From Ceratodon purpureus (taxonomy: Eukaryota > Streptophyta > Bryopsida > Pseudoditrichales > Ditrichaceae), in contig CM026433.1 of assembly GCA_014871385.1 (NCBI GenBank), forward strand, positions 13,900,023 to 13,964,022: a stretch of DNA of 64,000 nt. Reading direction: 5' to 3'. Position 1 is the first letter of the stretch. Each line of letters begins with the position of its first letter. A model generated the notes under the pieces. It made no database searches, had not been told where the DNA came from, and saw nothing but the letters and a program-made list of their open reading frames with translations. A program made the position numbers and the translations under genes. This document shows, one piece after another, positions 13,801-25,599 of the stretch.

Positions 13801-14193
13801 CCCTCCCACTCCATTGTTACTGTCTTCTACTTTCATGCTGTGACGCACTGAATCTCCAGCATCTGGTACTTCAGCATCAGAACCGCTGCCCTGCACATCA
13901 TCGTCCCCCTGCCCAACAGTCTGTCCGGATGATTCATGACTGTCCCCGTCCCTGTTCCAGTTAAAGCTATCGTGTTGTGCAGCAAGATCCACAACATCAA
14001 CGTTCAGATCTAACAGAACCTGCTGTCCTGAAGTCGGTCGAGATTGGGGCAGAACTGCAATAGAGGCATGCTGCACATGAACTCCTGGATCTCCATCGAA
14101 ATCCCACGCATTGAAGTCCTCCATCTCGGCCAAGAAGACCCCTGGATGCGCAGACGTCTCCCCCTCCTGGTTAGGACCTTCGGCCTCCATCAC
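10859..14193 (-). CDS. Mutator-like (MULE) transposase with SWIM zinc finger
   Basis: The DDE transposase of this element; it would bind the inverted repeats and catalyse cut-and-paste transposition in the nucleus. Exons on the minus strand are 14193-13475, 13380-12441, 12338-12139 and 12038-10859. All phases agree, giving about 1012 residues. Visible landmarks in order are: an acidic N-terminus; a Lys-rich linker; a Cys/His segment (GCQCNFVAKQ through the FHCMTH part); the first catalytic Asp in ALSMDATFSTN; YTVMVFDDWEQG; the second Asp in SFLVDNDDAE; the conserved CLWHTRKAW; the acidic AAVESYHANLK motif; and a SWIM finger (CNCPLGMRGNICKHV). No stop or frameshift was seen. The gene starts about 240 bp inside the right inverted repeat, consistent with a promoter in that repeat. 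Confidence 0.93.
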
Positions 14194-14435
14194 AAGAGCA
14201 GCGACTCACAGATCTGAGCTCCTCTCCCCCCTCTCCAGCAACGATCCGCGACAAACTACCGAGAATTGCGACGTGTACCAAGGTGGAGACCTAAACCGAA
14301 CTAGTCTCCACAAGCAATACAACACAGCCATTGCAAGGAAAACACAGAACCCTGTCCTAAACCATCGCAGCAACGTCCCTGGTAGTGACGCCGCCATGAA
14401 GCTCAAGACGCTACAGGCGTATAACAGTGACGGCT

Positions 14436-14726
14436 GCATTGATTTCGATTGCAGACGCGGGCGGCGATGGGAGAGAGACGACGTGGACGGCGAGGGGTTG
14501 GATGAGGAGTGTGCCGGATGGACGACGGGAGCGGGCGGGCGGAGGAGACGAGCACGGGCGGGCGAGGGCGCACGGGGCCGGGGAGGCATCGCGGGGGGTC
14601 GGGCGGGGCCGCGGCGTGGGTCGGGTTGGGCTCGGGTCGGGTGGGCGGAGGGACGGGGAGGAGCGGGCTGCCCCTGCCCGGGAAAAAACGAACTGCTACG
14701 CTCGTTGGGGGAAACTAAAGAGACCC
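14436..14726 (-). repeat. Right terminal inverted repeat of the MULE
   Basis: The reverse complement of 5804-6094; the two copies appear identical. Such identity implies recent insertion, since the two ends of a Mutator element diverge after it lands. Confidence 0.95.
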
Positions 14727-14735
14727 GGGGGACGG
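14727..14735. repeat. Right 9-bp target-site duplication of the MULE
   Basis: gggggacgg, identical to 5795-5803, directly follows the right inverted repeat. Confidence 0.9.
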
Positions 14736-15142
14736 GGGGGGAGGTTCGCATCGCAGCGCCTTCCCTTCTCCCTTCCTTTCTTCCTTTCTTCCTTTCTTCC
14801 TTCCTTTCTGACTGTGCCTTCCTTGCTTCCCATTCCATTTTCCAGCCCTCTCCTTCCGTCGGTGCCTGCGTGCCTGCGTGCCTGGTGCCCTGAGTGAGTG
14901 CAGGTTTCCCCGTGAACGTCACGCCTTCCAGCGCCACCACTGCAGTGCTAACTGCACTTCAGTGCTGTGCTGTGCTGTGGTGATGGTGGTTCTGGATCAC
15001 TCTGGATCATGGCCAGGCTCTCTCTCCCCACCTCTGTCATGGCCCTTCTTCTCATCCTAATATTGTTTTTTCACTCTACTACTAACTTAAGTTACTCTCT
15101 TTGTCCAATCACATGCATTACAGCAACCCAGGACCCCACCAT
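14736..15142. other. Host spacer between MULE and CACTA, CT-rich
   Basis: About 400 bp with no gene. It contains a CCTTTCTT-type pyrimidine microsatellite around 14760-14810. This is original flank of both transposons and would have been contiguous with the sequence left of 5795 before the MULE inserted. Confidence 0.6.
15140..15142. repeat. Left 3-bp CACTA target duplication (cat)
   Basis: cat precedes the left CACTAG terminus, and cat follows the right terminus at 53121-53123. Three bp is the usual En/Spm duplication length. Confidence 0.8.
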
Positions 15143-15160
15143 CACTAGTGGAAAAATGGT
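15143..15160 (+). repeat. Left CACTA terminal inverted repeat
   Basis: CACTAGTGGAAAAATGGT. It pairs with 53103-53120 with two transitions. The subterminal part contains GGAGTACACCGAGC, echoed at the right end as GGAGTACACTGAAC. Confidence 0.9.
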
Positions 15161-16031
15161 TTCCCTACACCACAGGAGTACACCGAGCTGAGCTCGTAGT
15201 GTACAGATCAAAATTTCGGCCAATGAAATTGAATGGATAATTTCTGCGGTGTACTGCGAATCGGGAACAGCGGGGAGAAATTGGAGGGTGGGTCATGATG
15301 GCATGAGGAACTCCGAGTTTCCATTATTGGAGTGCGGGTTGCATGTTGAGACCCGAGACTGGATGATTCATCCATGGTGTGCTTTTTCTCGTCCCCATTG
15401 TAATTGAGTCACAAGCCGCGTGAAAGCTCTCACCATTACGTGCGGCGGTGATGTTGAATTAGTGGGCGAAATTCGTTATTGTTCGAGAACCTGATGGAAC
15501 ATGCCATGCCCTGTGGGTATTAGTTCAGGGTCGATATCCGGATAGTGAGATGTAAACTAACAAACCCGTTCCAACTGCGATATGAAGAGTCATCCCGGGT
15601 ATATTCCACGTCGTTTACAGTAGCTTCTAGGACAATGGGGGTAATTAGCACTCGATGAGTGTGGTTCTGTTCTGCTCTGGAATGACAGACGACTGATCTA
15701 TACAAGCAATCCAAATGCGAAGCGATTGGCAATGATTCAATCTACATGAAGAGACTGTACCATGCTACACTGGAAGTAGATATTCGTCCTGCACTATCTA
15801 ATCCGACTTCTCCCACCATCAGGATGAATTCAAAACTACATTGTTCAGTGCCATTTGCAGCAACGTATGAGATTCGACAATACTTGTCTTCAGCGGCTGT
15901 CCAAAAACTGTGATCAAATACTGTCTCCAATGTCATCAGAACTAATTCGATTACAGCAAATGAAGTAAGGAGCAGACAGTTGAAATTGGGTCCACGCGAT
16001 TAGTACATGGAGTCGTATGTAATGTGCTTGC
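15161..16031. other. Left CACTA subterminal region
   Basis: No gene. It holds short repeated motifs (GGTGTACTGCG near 15246, ATCCGGATA near 15536, CCCGGGTATA near 15593) that recur near the right end of the transposon and are candidate transposase-binding sites. Confidence 0.55.
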
Positions 16032-17368
16032 CTACAGTTCGGTTAGGAACACTGCCAGCTCCTGCAAGTGCTTCAGTTCACCGTCGATGTCAGCGTGAAC
16101 ATATGCGTACTGTTTCTCAGCCTCTGCCAATTCATTCGTCACCTTCTCAACAAGCGCCGTCTGACGTTGAACTTTGAATGCCCACATACTTAGGGCACGT
16201 TTTGCGAAGTCGACATTTTTGAACCAGGAATTGTCCAGAGTTTCACACATTGATTTGAAGGCCCTTCGAGCAGAAATCTGCTCAAAATCATTGGAGGTGC
16301 CATCTTTACACGCCGCCACGTACAATTCATGAGCTCTTTCGTATTCAGCCGAGGTCCTCTCGTAATTCTCATTCTTCTCAGCGAGTTTTCTATTCAGGAA
16401 TTTGAGGTGATCTTTCTGCTCAGACAACCGCACCTTGAGGAGCGCAACTTCTTTCTCCGTATTGTGGGAGGCTTCTCGGAGCTTCATCCGCTCTGTTGCC
16501 ACCGCGTGCGTGACTCCTTTGCGGGCGAGGTACAGGCCATACAGAGCTGTTGGAGATAGTGTCTTTCGACTGGAGAGAGTTGTTAGGCTTTTTGATGTTG
16601 CAGCGCCACTGTCGCCGTGTTCATCTCGAGGCTCCATCTTCGCTTTCCCCTTCTCGTCCGGCAAAACATGCTGCTCCTCAGGCGGGATCGGTGGATATTT
16701 CGGCGGAATCTCGTCTCCAATGATCTGCGTTTTTTAACATTACATTATAATGCGCGTACTGCATATTTCCTACCAGAAGGATTTTCTGAATGTCACCATA
16801 AGAAGCTTGAATTCGACATTACGTTTCAGAAATTCTGTGGTAGGTTTATATTCTGGCTTACCTTCACGTCGTCGACCGGGATCACCTTTACTAAGGGAGG
16901 CAGTGGCACGAGCAGGGCTGCGTACTCGGAGAAGACTCGAGGGACACCTGTGTGTGACTGATGGGGGTGAGTCATCTTGTAGGCAAACTCAGCCCAGTTG
17001 ACGTCTTCACCTGCGGCTTCTGCTACTAATCCACGTGCAAAGTGGAAGGGAACTACTGAGCTGCATGGCCAATTAAGCTGTAGGACGCGAGTAAACAGTT
17101 CGGTGACGTATCGAGCGTACTCAGGACTGCCGTGATCATCGAAAACAAAGCCGTGCATAACCTTTGGACCCATGAATTCGGCCACTGCCTCTCGGGACGG
17201 CATCAGCTCGCGTGGAGTGACTGTTGGCACAAGCCCGACGTCATGTAAGCGCATGAAGGTGACGAACCACTGAATTGATGCAGCCTCCAGGACTAATGGT
17301 GCGCCTTCGGGTTCCTCTACTTCGGCCATGATCGCGCGCGAAGAGTCGACCTCAAAAATAGAGAACAT
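16032..17368 (-). CDS. CACTA accessory coiled-coil protein, function unknown
   Basis: Two exons in phase: 17368-16862 and 16724-16032, giving about 399 residues; an internal Met at 17329 (MAEVEEPEG) is an equally good start. The N-terminal exon encodes a globular-looking domain with no motif I recognise. The second exon begins with a Pro-rich segment and continues into a long heptad-like coiled coil (about residues 230-390) rich in Lys, Glu and Leu. It lies between the left terminus and the TNP2 gene, on the same strand as TNP2. A structural or DNA-bridging cofactor is possible, but nothing in the sequence proves it. Confidence 0.6.
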
Positions 17369-18542
17369 AATTCATTAGGCAAGGAAGAGAGTATGCATTC
17401 AAACAGAGTACTACTCCACACAAGCAAATTGATTTTGCGCTAAGCTAATTGACAAGGGCGAGTACATGTACAAAGATGCAACAATAACTACAATTAACGA
17501 AACCGCATGAACGAGGCAAACATACAGCAGGATCGGTTGCCTATGCACCCACACTGTCGCAAGCAGCGTAATGTTTGTCCATGGAATATGTCGACAGCCA
17601 ATTGGTACTCGCAAATCGGGAAAGGGGAAGCAAGCGCGCGGGAGCTTGCGTACCTGACGAGGACTCCGCTGGAGACAGGAGTTCCGAGGTGAGGTGGGAA
17701 GGTCTGCGCTACGACTTCGGAGCTACTGAGGAGGCAGACTGATCTACGACTACATGACGAGCGCCTTGATGAAGGAGATGGGATTAGGTTTTCTGAAATC
17801 CGTGTAGGAGGAGGGAGGTCTTGTTATGGCCGCCCACGATAATGCAGACTATTAATGGGCGGATCGACATGATTAGATCGTGTAGCATGCGATCAAAATC
17901 AACATGGAAAACGCACTCATTTTATGGGCAACAATTTTCTGACTGTCACTTCGCCCATCTGGGTTGATTGATCGGTTTAGGGTGACGTGGCGAGGTACAT
18001 GTTCAGGGACAAATGGAAGATATCCACGGCTGAGGAGGTTATCGTCCGGGTATATAACGGTGATCAGGTTTTCTGGCGGGTATATCGCCATCGACTCCGA
18101 TTTGACGGATATATGCTGGGAGTGACCGGGCATCGAATCGACATAACCACATGCATGCCGGTTACACCGTCGTTGTCCGTGTATCATCCGAAGTACCTCA
18201 TCCAGGTATCCTCCTGACAGTCTTACCGTCAAGCAATCCAAGTGAGAACATAATGTTTTGCGATTGGATATGGGATGATGATCGTCTGACAATGCGAAGC
18301 CAGTACATTGCAAAGGTTTGAGTTTATAATGTAAAGAGCATTTGCGATACTTGAAAGACCATTGAAGTGAATTCTTGCGTGTTTATACATAATCACAATC
18401 GAACTTGAATTTCAGATGCTTCTTTATTGCAGATGTACTACAAAGGCGAAGCAAGCGTACGAATTAGGCATACATGGCAGGACATGGATATCAGTCCAGA
18501 ACAAATTCACGGACCATCGTATGGCATGTAATCGTCCTCGTA
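17369..18542. other. Intergenic CACTA DNA with CGGGTATA motifs
   Basis: No supported gene. CCGGGTATATAACGG (near 18046) and GCGGGTATATCGCC (near 18076) resemble motifs near both CACTA termini. The promoter of the accessory gene should lie at the left side. Confidence 0.45.
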
Positions 18543-21500
18543 CTACTCGTCGTCATAGACGGCGTCGTCCTGTGCTGGAATTTGAAGAGCCTCAAGAATA
18601 TCGACTGCTGGGAGGGGCACCTCCGCCACTGGTGTTTGGAGGTCAGCATTGGAATTTTGAAAGACTTCGGCACGAAGACGCCGGGGAATGATACCATCGC
18701 TGTCCACACGCTGTCCTGTACCGCCAAACATGGTGTGATCGTGTTCCCCTGTCTCACGTTTTGATCTTGGTTCATGCGACAAAACGACTTTCCAAGTTGG
18801 ATCGCGCTGATCGTCCATAAAAAAAACCTGGGAGACGTGTTCAGGAAACACGTACTGGTTGTGGTTTTCTCCGAAATCCATACAGTCAAGTTTGGCCATC
18901 CAGAAGCCATGGCGGTCTTTCTTTATTGTCGATCGGCCCTGGTCGCGTTGTTTCACCCATGCCACTTTCATTACCACTGGTTTGAACGCCCCATAATCCA
19001 CCATTAGAATATCCTTCAATATGCCGATATCCACACTTCCGAGCTCCTGTTCACTCAACTTCCGTGCAATTCCGGCATCAAACGTAACGTGGCTGGGAAG
19101 TGTGTCACCTGCTTGACACCGAAACATCGAGCCATATGCATGCATAAACTTGTAAGAGCCTGCATACTCTGAAGGGGGACATGATAGTCGAACGAGATCA
19201 CGAGACAGAGGAACGTTTTGTCGTCGGAGATCTTGCACATGGTCATATAACCAATGAGGGAAGGTGTCCAGCTGATGAAGTCCTTGAGGATATGCATAGT
19301 TTGAATTTCCCCTGCGCCGACGCCACGACAGTCGGAAGGATTCTCGAGCGATCTCGCGCGCCGCAGACCTCTCTTCATATTCACTAGACAGGAGATAAAA
19401 AAAATTAGCTCTACTTATTACACTTCATATGCCATGCCTAGATTAATGACAAACCTTGTGATTCACAGGCAACCGCCATACAAGCAATCGTTGAAGTGAG
19501 GGGAGGGTCAAATTTACAAAATCAACTAATCCTGTACACTCTCACTTACCTGAGAAGCTCTGCCGTGTGTATGGAATGTGTCACTACGTATTCGTGTATC
19601 TCACCGATGCTTTCACGGTCTAGACGGACGCTCTTTCGGTCGCCCTTCAGTACTTCGCTGGTGTCCCTCGCTTCCTCCTCAGGGTCCCAAATCCGTCGGG
19701 TGGAATGAGCATACTCTTGGAAGAACTCAGTGACAAAACCTAGTGCCTCATCCACCGCATAACCCGCAGCCATACTCGCTTCAGGGCGAGACTTGTCCCG
19801 CACGTAGTGAGTTAATGTCCCCATGTATCGTTCGACGGGGTAACACCACCGAGCTGTAATGGGTCCACACCAATAGATTTCTTCGACAAGGTGAATAGGT
19901 AAATGGGCCATGATATCCCAGAATCCGGGTGGGAACCACACCTCAAACATGCATAAAGCCTCTGCAACAGATGTCTGCAAATCATTCAAGTCATCAGGGT
20001 TAATAACCTTGGCACATATGCGCTGAAATGCGTGACCAATACGAATGATGGCGTCTCGTGGACCATCGTTAAGAATGTTTCGAACGGCAGCCGGCATGAT
20101 CTGTTGCAGTAAAATGTGGTGATCGTGACTCTTCAATGCAGCCAGCTTTCCATCACCGACGTGTTTTCTCAAGGTTGCACTGTACCCTGAAGGAACCTGT
20201 GTTGCGGCCACTAAGCGGAGAAATTGCCGCCTTTCTTCCTCGCTGAAGACATATGGGGCTCTCGGTTGCAGGTATGCTTCGCTGTTTGCCCTTCTCCGAA
20301 GCCAAAAATCTCTCCATCTTTGGGTTTCACGGTTCTGCTCAACATCCTCCATATCTTTCCGAATTGCCGGACCATCCTTCTCTCCCATCAAGTAATTCAG
20401 AATATTTGCTGATAGATTCCTCTCCACGTGCATGACGTCGAGAGTATGACGAACTTTGAGTTTCTGCAAGGGGAAAGTAATTGGGAGGATTACAGAGTAT
20501 TGAACATCCAACATTCAACAGCATTGTTGCTTACGTCCACGACTTTAAGCTTTGCGATTCGTTAGAACAGCAATCACCTCTACAAGAGGACCGATCTGGG
20601 GCACAAGAATTTCGAGATAAATAGATACTGAGAAACACAAAAATTAAAAGAATCTGCATACAGCGAGGAAAAACTGACTCTACACGGAATTTCACACTAT
20701 ACATACATGGTAACAAATTAAGAGTGACAGTGCATCGGATTCCCATACCTCCCAGTACGGGAGTCTCCACAAGGCGCACACACGATTTATTCCATACACC
20801 CTAGCTGGGTCGTTGCTTTTGGGGGTAGAACCGTTGTATGTGAAGGTCTGACGCAGACGGCCGTAAAATACGTGATCCGCTGCTGAAATTCGAGATGGCG
20901 GAGGTCTGTGTTCGCTCTTCCCGTCGAAGTCGTCCTCGTTTGAACGCCACTCATGGTCAGCGGGAAGCCACCTCCTATGTTGGTTGTCCCAGACGTTCTT
21001 GTTGAGGAATCTTGAGCACCTACTGCAATTCGACGGTCCACATACCGGGCAGCCCATGTATCCCTTAGTGACGCACCCGGATACAATTCCGAGAGCCGGA
21101 AAGTCATGTATCGTCCAGAGTATCATCGCCCGCATGGTGAACCATTCGCTTCCTCTGTAAGCTGCTGCATCCCACGTATGTACTCCAACACTCCATAGCT
21201 CTAAAAGTTCTTCAAGTAAGGGCTCCAAGAAGACGTCGAAGTTGGAGCCTGTAACCGATTGTAGCCCGGGGATGAGGAGCGCCAGGATTATGAAGTGCTT
21301 TTTGGTAGATAACCAAGGTGGAAGATTATAGTTTAGAAGAAGAATTGGCCATGTTGACCAGGTAGACCTCTTGATTGAAAATGGATTGACACCGTCGGTG
21401 GCCAATCCCAACCTCACATTTCGGTGCTCCTCTGCGAAATCTGGGTAAGTGCTGTCCACAAGAGCCCATTGACGGGAATCACTTGCCTGTCTCTGCAACC

Positions 21501-22784
21501 CCTCAAGGCTTCGATTTTCCCAATGGTGTGTCTGTAGTGCGGCTTGGACTGGAGTTTGGAACATTCGCTGAAGACGTGGGATGAGGGGAAAATGGCGAAG
21601 CACTTTCATGGGCACTCTTGAATCTCCAAATTTCTTGTATCGCGGGGCGTCACATATCCGGCATTTGTCGAGGTCTTTGTCCGCCTCTCCTCTGAACAGC
21701 ATACAGTTGTTCGGACAGCAATGGATAGCATTATAGGCCAACCCCATCATCTTCAATTTCTTGGACGCTACGTATTCTGACCGCGGCATTGTGTTGATTA
21801 GTGGCAGGATGCTACATGCCAGTATCTTGAAAAGGTCGCTAATGAAGGCATTCGAGGTGCCATGCGTTCTGCACAAGTTCAATAAGATTAATGTCGCCCC
21901 AAGTGAAGACAACGATGCTCCAACGAACAACAGTGTGCGAGCGCTGTCTTCCAGAAGAACTTCTTCAGGGGTTAGTTCGGATTGGAATTCATCGTTCACC
22001 GCATTCAAGTCGTCGTCGACACGGCCATGACCGACAAACTCTCCAGCTCCATCTTCACTCGTTCCCCCGTCGTCGTAATCACTGGGATGTCCTGGATTAA
22101 ATTCCTCATGTCCTACAGACCGTTGAGTCTCCGAACGGTGTTGATTGTCATCTGCCTCTTCCGCGGCAGTGTGGGGGAAGGACCCAGTCTGATCATCTTC
22201 GTGTACATTGGTTGCAATCGGCACGTCGTTAGTGCTGTCTGAATTAACCGCCGTTAGGTTGTCATAGTGATTGAGTGCGAAGTGAACAATCCCTGCTGTG
22301 TCCAAACCTGCATCCATCTGTTCCGCTGCTGTCCATAGTCTTCCCCTTCCCCTAACCCCATAGTCAGCAACAATAGCCGCGTCCCACTCGTCATCTGACG
22401 AGTCTTCTACACCGTCCCAGCCCTATATGAAAGTATCATTTACGGCAGTCAGCAAACTAACCATGCGGATGATTGCACACTTAGAATTATAGTAGATAAG
22501 CACCAAGTGTCGAAGAAACGATCAAAGAAAATGCAAGACTGGCTTCTTTGTATTACCTTCGTACGTCCTCGTAGGTAAGGGTATCTCCCAACCTCATTGA
22601 GATGGACCCGAACCATAGATCGTTTCCGCTTGCTATGCACCTCGCCCATGCCGATGTTGCATGGGCACCGAACCGATTGCAAACCCTTTCTGGAATATAG
22701 AAGTTCCTCTCGCTCTAGGACCTTTGCGTCTCGATTTCTACACGGAATGGGATTGTCTATAGGAAGCCCACGTATATCTGCCAT
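18543..22784 (-). CDS. TNP2-type CACTA transposase, 4 exons, about 1218 aa
   Basis: The catalytic transposase of En/Spm elements, acting on the CACTA ends in the nucleus. Exons on the minus strand are 22784-22557, 22422-20749, 20463-19550 and 19383-18543; all phases agree and no stop is seen. Landmarks in order: a Cys-containing N-terminal segment; an acidic linker; CPNNCMLFRG followed by a Cys-rich CRICDAPRY segment; the Transposase_21 core with ILWTIHDFPALG and KGYMGCPVCG; the VRHTLDVMHVERNL junction; a DUF4218-like block (MAHLPIHLVEEIYWCGPI and YPVERYMGTLTHYVR); and a C-terminal DUF4216-like block (FFMDDQRDPTWKVVLS). It appears intact, so the host CACTA element may have been able to supply its own transposase before or after the nested insertion. 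Confidence 0.93.
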
Positions 22785-25599
22785 GTCGGGGATTCGGAAA
22801 TTTCAGACGCATACAACAATGGAAGCTGCAAGCACAACAGACAGTAAGAGCATGCCATTAGAATGTGAACAGAAGGACTAACGCAGGGCCACAACATATC
22901 GGTTGGACGTGAATCCACTTAAAAATGCTGCTCGCGCATTGCTCCTCAGATTGTCCATACTCTGCCCTGTAAACGTAAGTGCCCGACCAAGAGAAAGAGG
23001 AGTTTCCAGAACTCCCAAAGGAAAAAAACGCAGTGTCCTTCCAGTAGGCCAATGTAACTCGCAGCATAAGAAGTTCTATTCCAAATAAAAAAAAATTTGA
23101 AGAAGAGGAATAAGGGTTCGGGAGGTGGTATGTGGATAAGGAAATGTGCAGACTTCAGAACAACTACAGCCAATGCTACTATCCTAGCTATCAGAACTGC
23201 TGCGAAAAAAAAAATTAGGTCATTCACCCTTACGTTGACAGGGATGTAGAGCTTCCGGGTACTGAATCAGCACTGTCGGAATTATTTCGATCATCATAGG
23301 AGCAAGTGACATGTTTGAACTACGGTTCATGCAATCCAAGCACAAGATTATACGAGGACTCACCTATCCTTCACGAGATGCCTGACATGAGCGCAGCCTT
23401 GCACGCCGTCTCGAGTCAGGAATCTAACTCCAGAGGATGGCCGCGAAGACAGTCGGATCGCACTCCTTCAGCCTGCGTAAACCCTATCACCAGAGATAGG
23501 CGAAGCATTCTTGACTGTTCCTTGAATGCGTGGTTTGATATGTTGGCGAACGTTAATACGAAGATATACACCTCGTAGCTTGTGAGACCGTTACGAAGGT
23601 AGGGCATGTCGGAGCGCTCATCTAAACACAACCTGTCCACGCCCTGCACTAAATTCAGCCCCCTCCCCCACGTTGATTTCCTCCCTTCTCTGTCGCGATG
23701 TATCCTCCAGCCACTCAAATGCTAGTAGAATCAACCTTCGGTGTACTTAACAGAACTCGCCAACTCTGGCGGTGTAGTCAACAGCATAGTTCAGTCTCTG
23801 ACAACCCCTTGAGCAATGAGGGATCCGGCACATCAGTCCTACTACAGTGATTCCCAATTTTAGTCCTGCTGCGAATAGAAAATGCCTCTGCAAGAAGTGG
23901 ACTTTTGAGGTAATCACGCACAGTTTTCAAATTCCCATGTGAATTTAGTGGTATCATCGACTACCAGCATCGAGGGGCAAATCCAGTGGTGAACCAAGAT
24001 TGGCCCTTCACCTGCGTGCCGCCATTCCACTGGTTAGGGACAGACCCGTTTCAGTATTGCAGGACACAAATGTAATTTGTATTTTATAACATGGCGTCTT
24101 GAATTAGGGTTCATGGAAGTCAGTATAAAGCCTCGTAAGAATTGATCGGCGAAGGTATTCAGAGTTCAGAGAGTTCAGTCTGACCGCTAGATCTCCTTTG
24201 TCAAGTGTTGCGTTGTGTTCTTGTAGTGTCGTCGGAGAATATGTTGGGAAGGTCACCATCTACGCTCGCCTTGTAGACGGCGACCCCCCAAACTCACGTT
24301 CCCTCTACACCAAGGACGTGCTCCCCCACGCAGACGCTTGTTCATGCAGGACTCCGCATTTTCTTCTTACGACGGGATCCGCAGCCGTTGGGTTGTCATT
24401 GATAGCTGTGATCTTCTCAGGACGTGACTTCTAACTGGACATGGATAGGAATGGTTATCGCCCATTCCATGTTGTGATGTCCGCCTTAATGTTTACACTC
24501 ACTGGACTAACAGCCATCGTATCCACGCAACGAGTTCTGGGTCCGCTGCATTTTTGTCGATTCAGTATTCGTCCCATTGCATGCTTGTCACGAGGAGATA
24601 TATTACCTCACTGTGGCACTTCAGCAACTCCCACAACTCAGTTGCGGCTCAATGTCCACGCAAACTTCATTGTCCCTGTCAATGCTCTACATTTTTGTCG
24701 CAGTTCTCAATTCCCTTACTCCACACTAACTGCCGCGTCTTGTCGTGCCAAAAATAAGATGAGAAGGTGGATCAGGCTTAAACGCACCACCTGCAATAAT
24801 AAAACACCTGTCACTTACAAATTCACACGCCCTACGTACTGTTACAAATACTCACCGAAATAGACATCACATAACTCCTTTTAATATTCCATGGCTATTT
24901 CCCACGCACTGACGCCATAATACAGCCCAGAACACATTCTACACGCATTAGCATTTCACTACCACACTTTTAGGGCAACTCTCTCGCAGTATCTGCATTT
25001 TTCCAAGACGCTTCCACGCCACGCTCTGAACATTGAGCCCTTGTGTCAATGATCTCTCGAGATACGGCACCCCACTTCCCTTCTGATCTTCCATTGCATC
25101 GATGTCTCCGCTTTGTTTCCAAGTCTTCTAGGGCGCGCGTCTAATTCTTAGTGAAAACGAGTGACTGAGAACGGTCGCACCATTCTACGTGTTTATACCG
25201 CTCAGAGTTGCATACGTAAGACCTAAACAATGTTTACCGATGCGCTCCTGTTGCAATAGGAGAGGGTCACATTCGCGGGTGCTCTTGCTCCGCGCCTACC
25301 CTAACGGTAGTACCGCGCTTCCAGGGCGCCGCCACATCTCCTTCTTAGCAGATCGCCTAGGTTTTGAACCGAGGTAGACCGATTTGGGACGGCACGATCG
25401 GGGGGTCATAGATGTACATGTTTAAACGCTAATGGACATGGATTCCCTAGATGCAGGTAGCCAGACTGGCACATCGAAGTGCGCGGGTATTTATGAAGCA
25501 ACATCGACAAGGAGACATCGCATCTTCGAGCCTGTCGATTGCTGCTACCCGGTGGAGTTCCTGTCTCAAGGTCATTCCACGTCCCTCTCTATTGCAATT
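22785..25599. promoter_or_regulatory. Divergent intergenic region between the two main CACTA genes
   Basis: A 2.8-kb gap between the start of the TNP2 gene (minus) and the start of the TNP1-like gene (plus). No convincing coding exon is seen; the open frames are short and lack motifs. By position it contains both promoters. Confidence 0.4.

Larger units (their letters stand above)
5804..14726. mobile_element. Complete autonomous Mutator-like element (MULE), 8.9 kb
   Basis: The element is bounded by 291-bp terminal inverted repeats beginning GGGTCTCTTTAG and by a perfect 9-bp target duplication. Inside are two convergent genes, each starting near one inverted repeat: a 909-codon gene of unknown function on the plus strand and a 1012-codon SWIM-type transposase on the minus strand. 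This mirrors the two convergent genes of maize MuDR, where the inverted repeats serve as promoters, although the plus-strand gene shows no recognisable similarity to mudrB. The repeats appear identical over their length and both genes are open, so the insertion is young and possibly still competent. It lies about 1.6 kb upstream of the Dre2 start codon. Confidence 0.95.
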
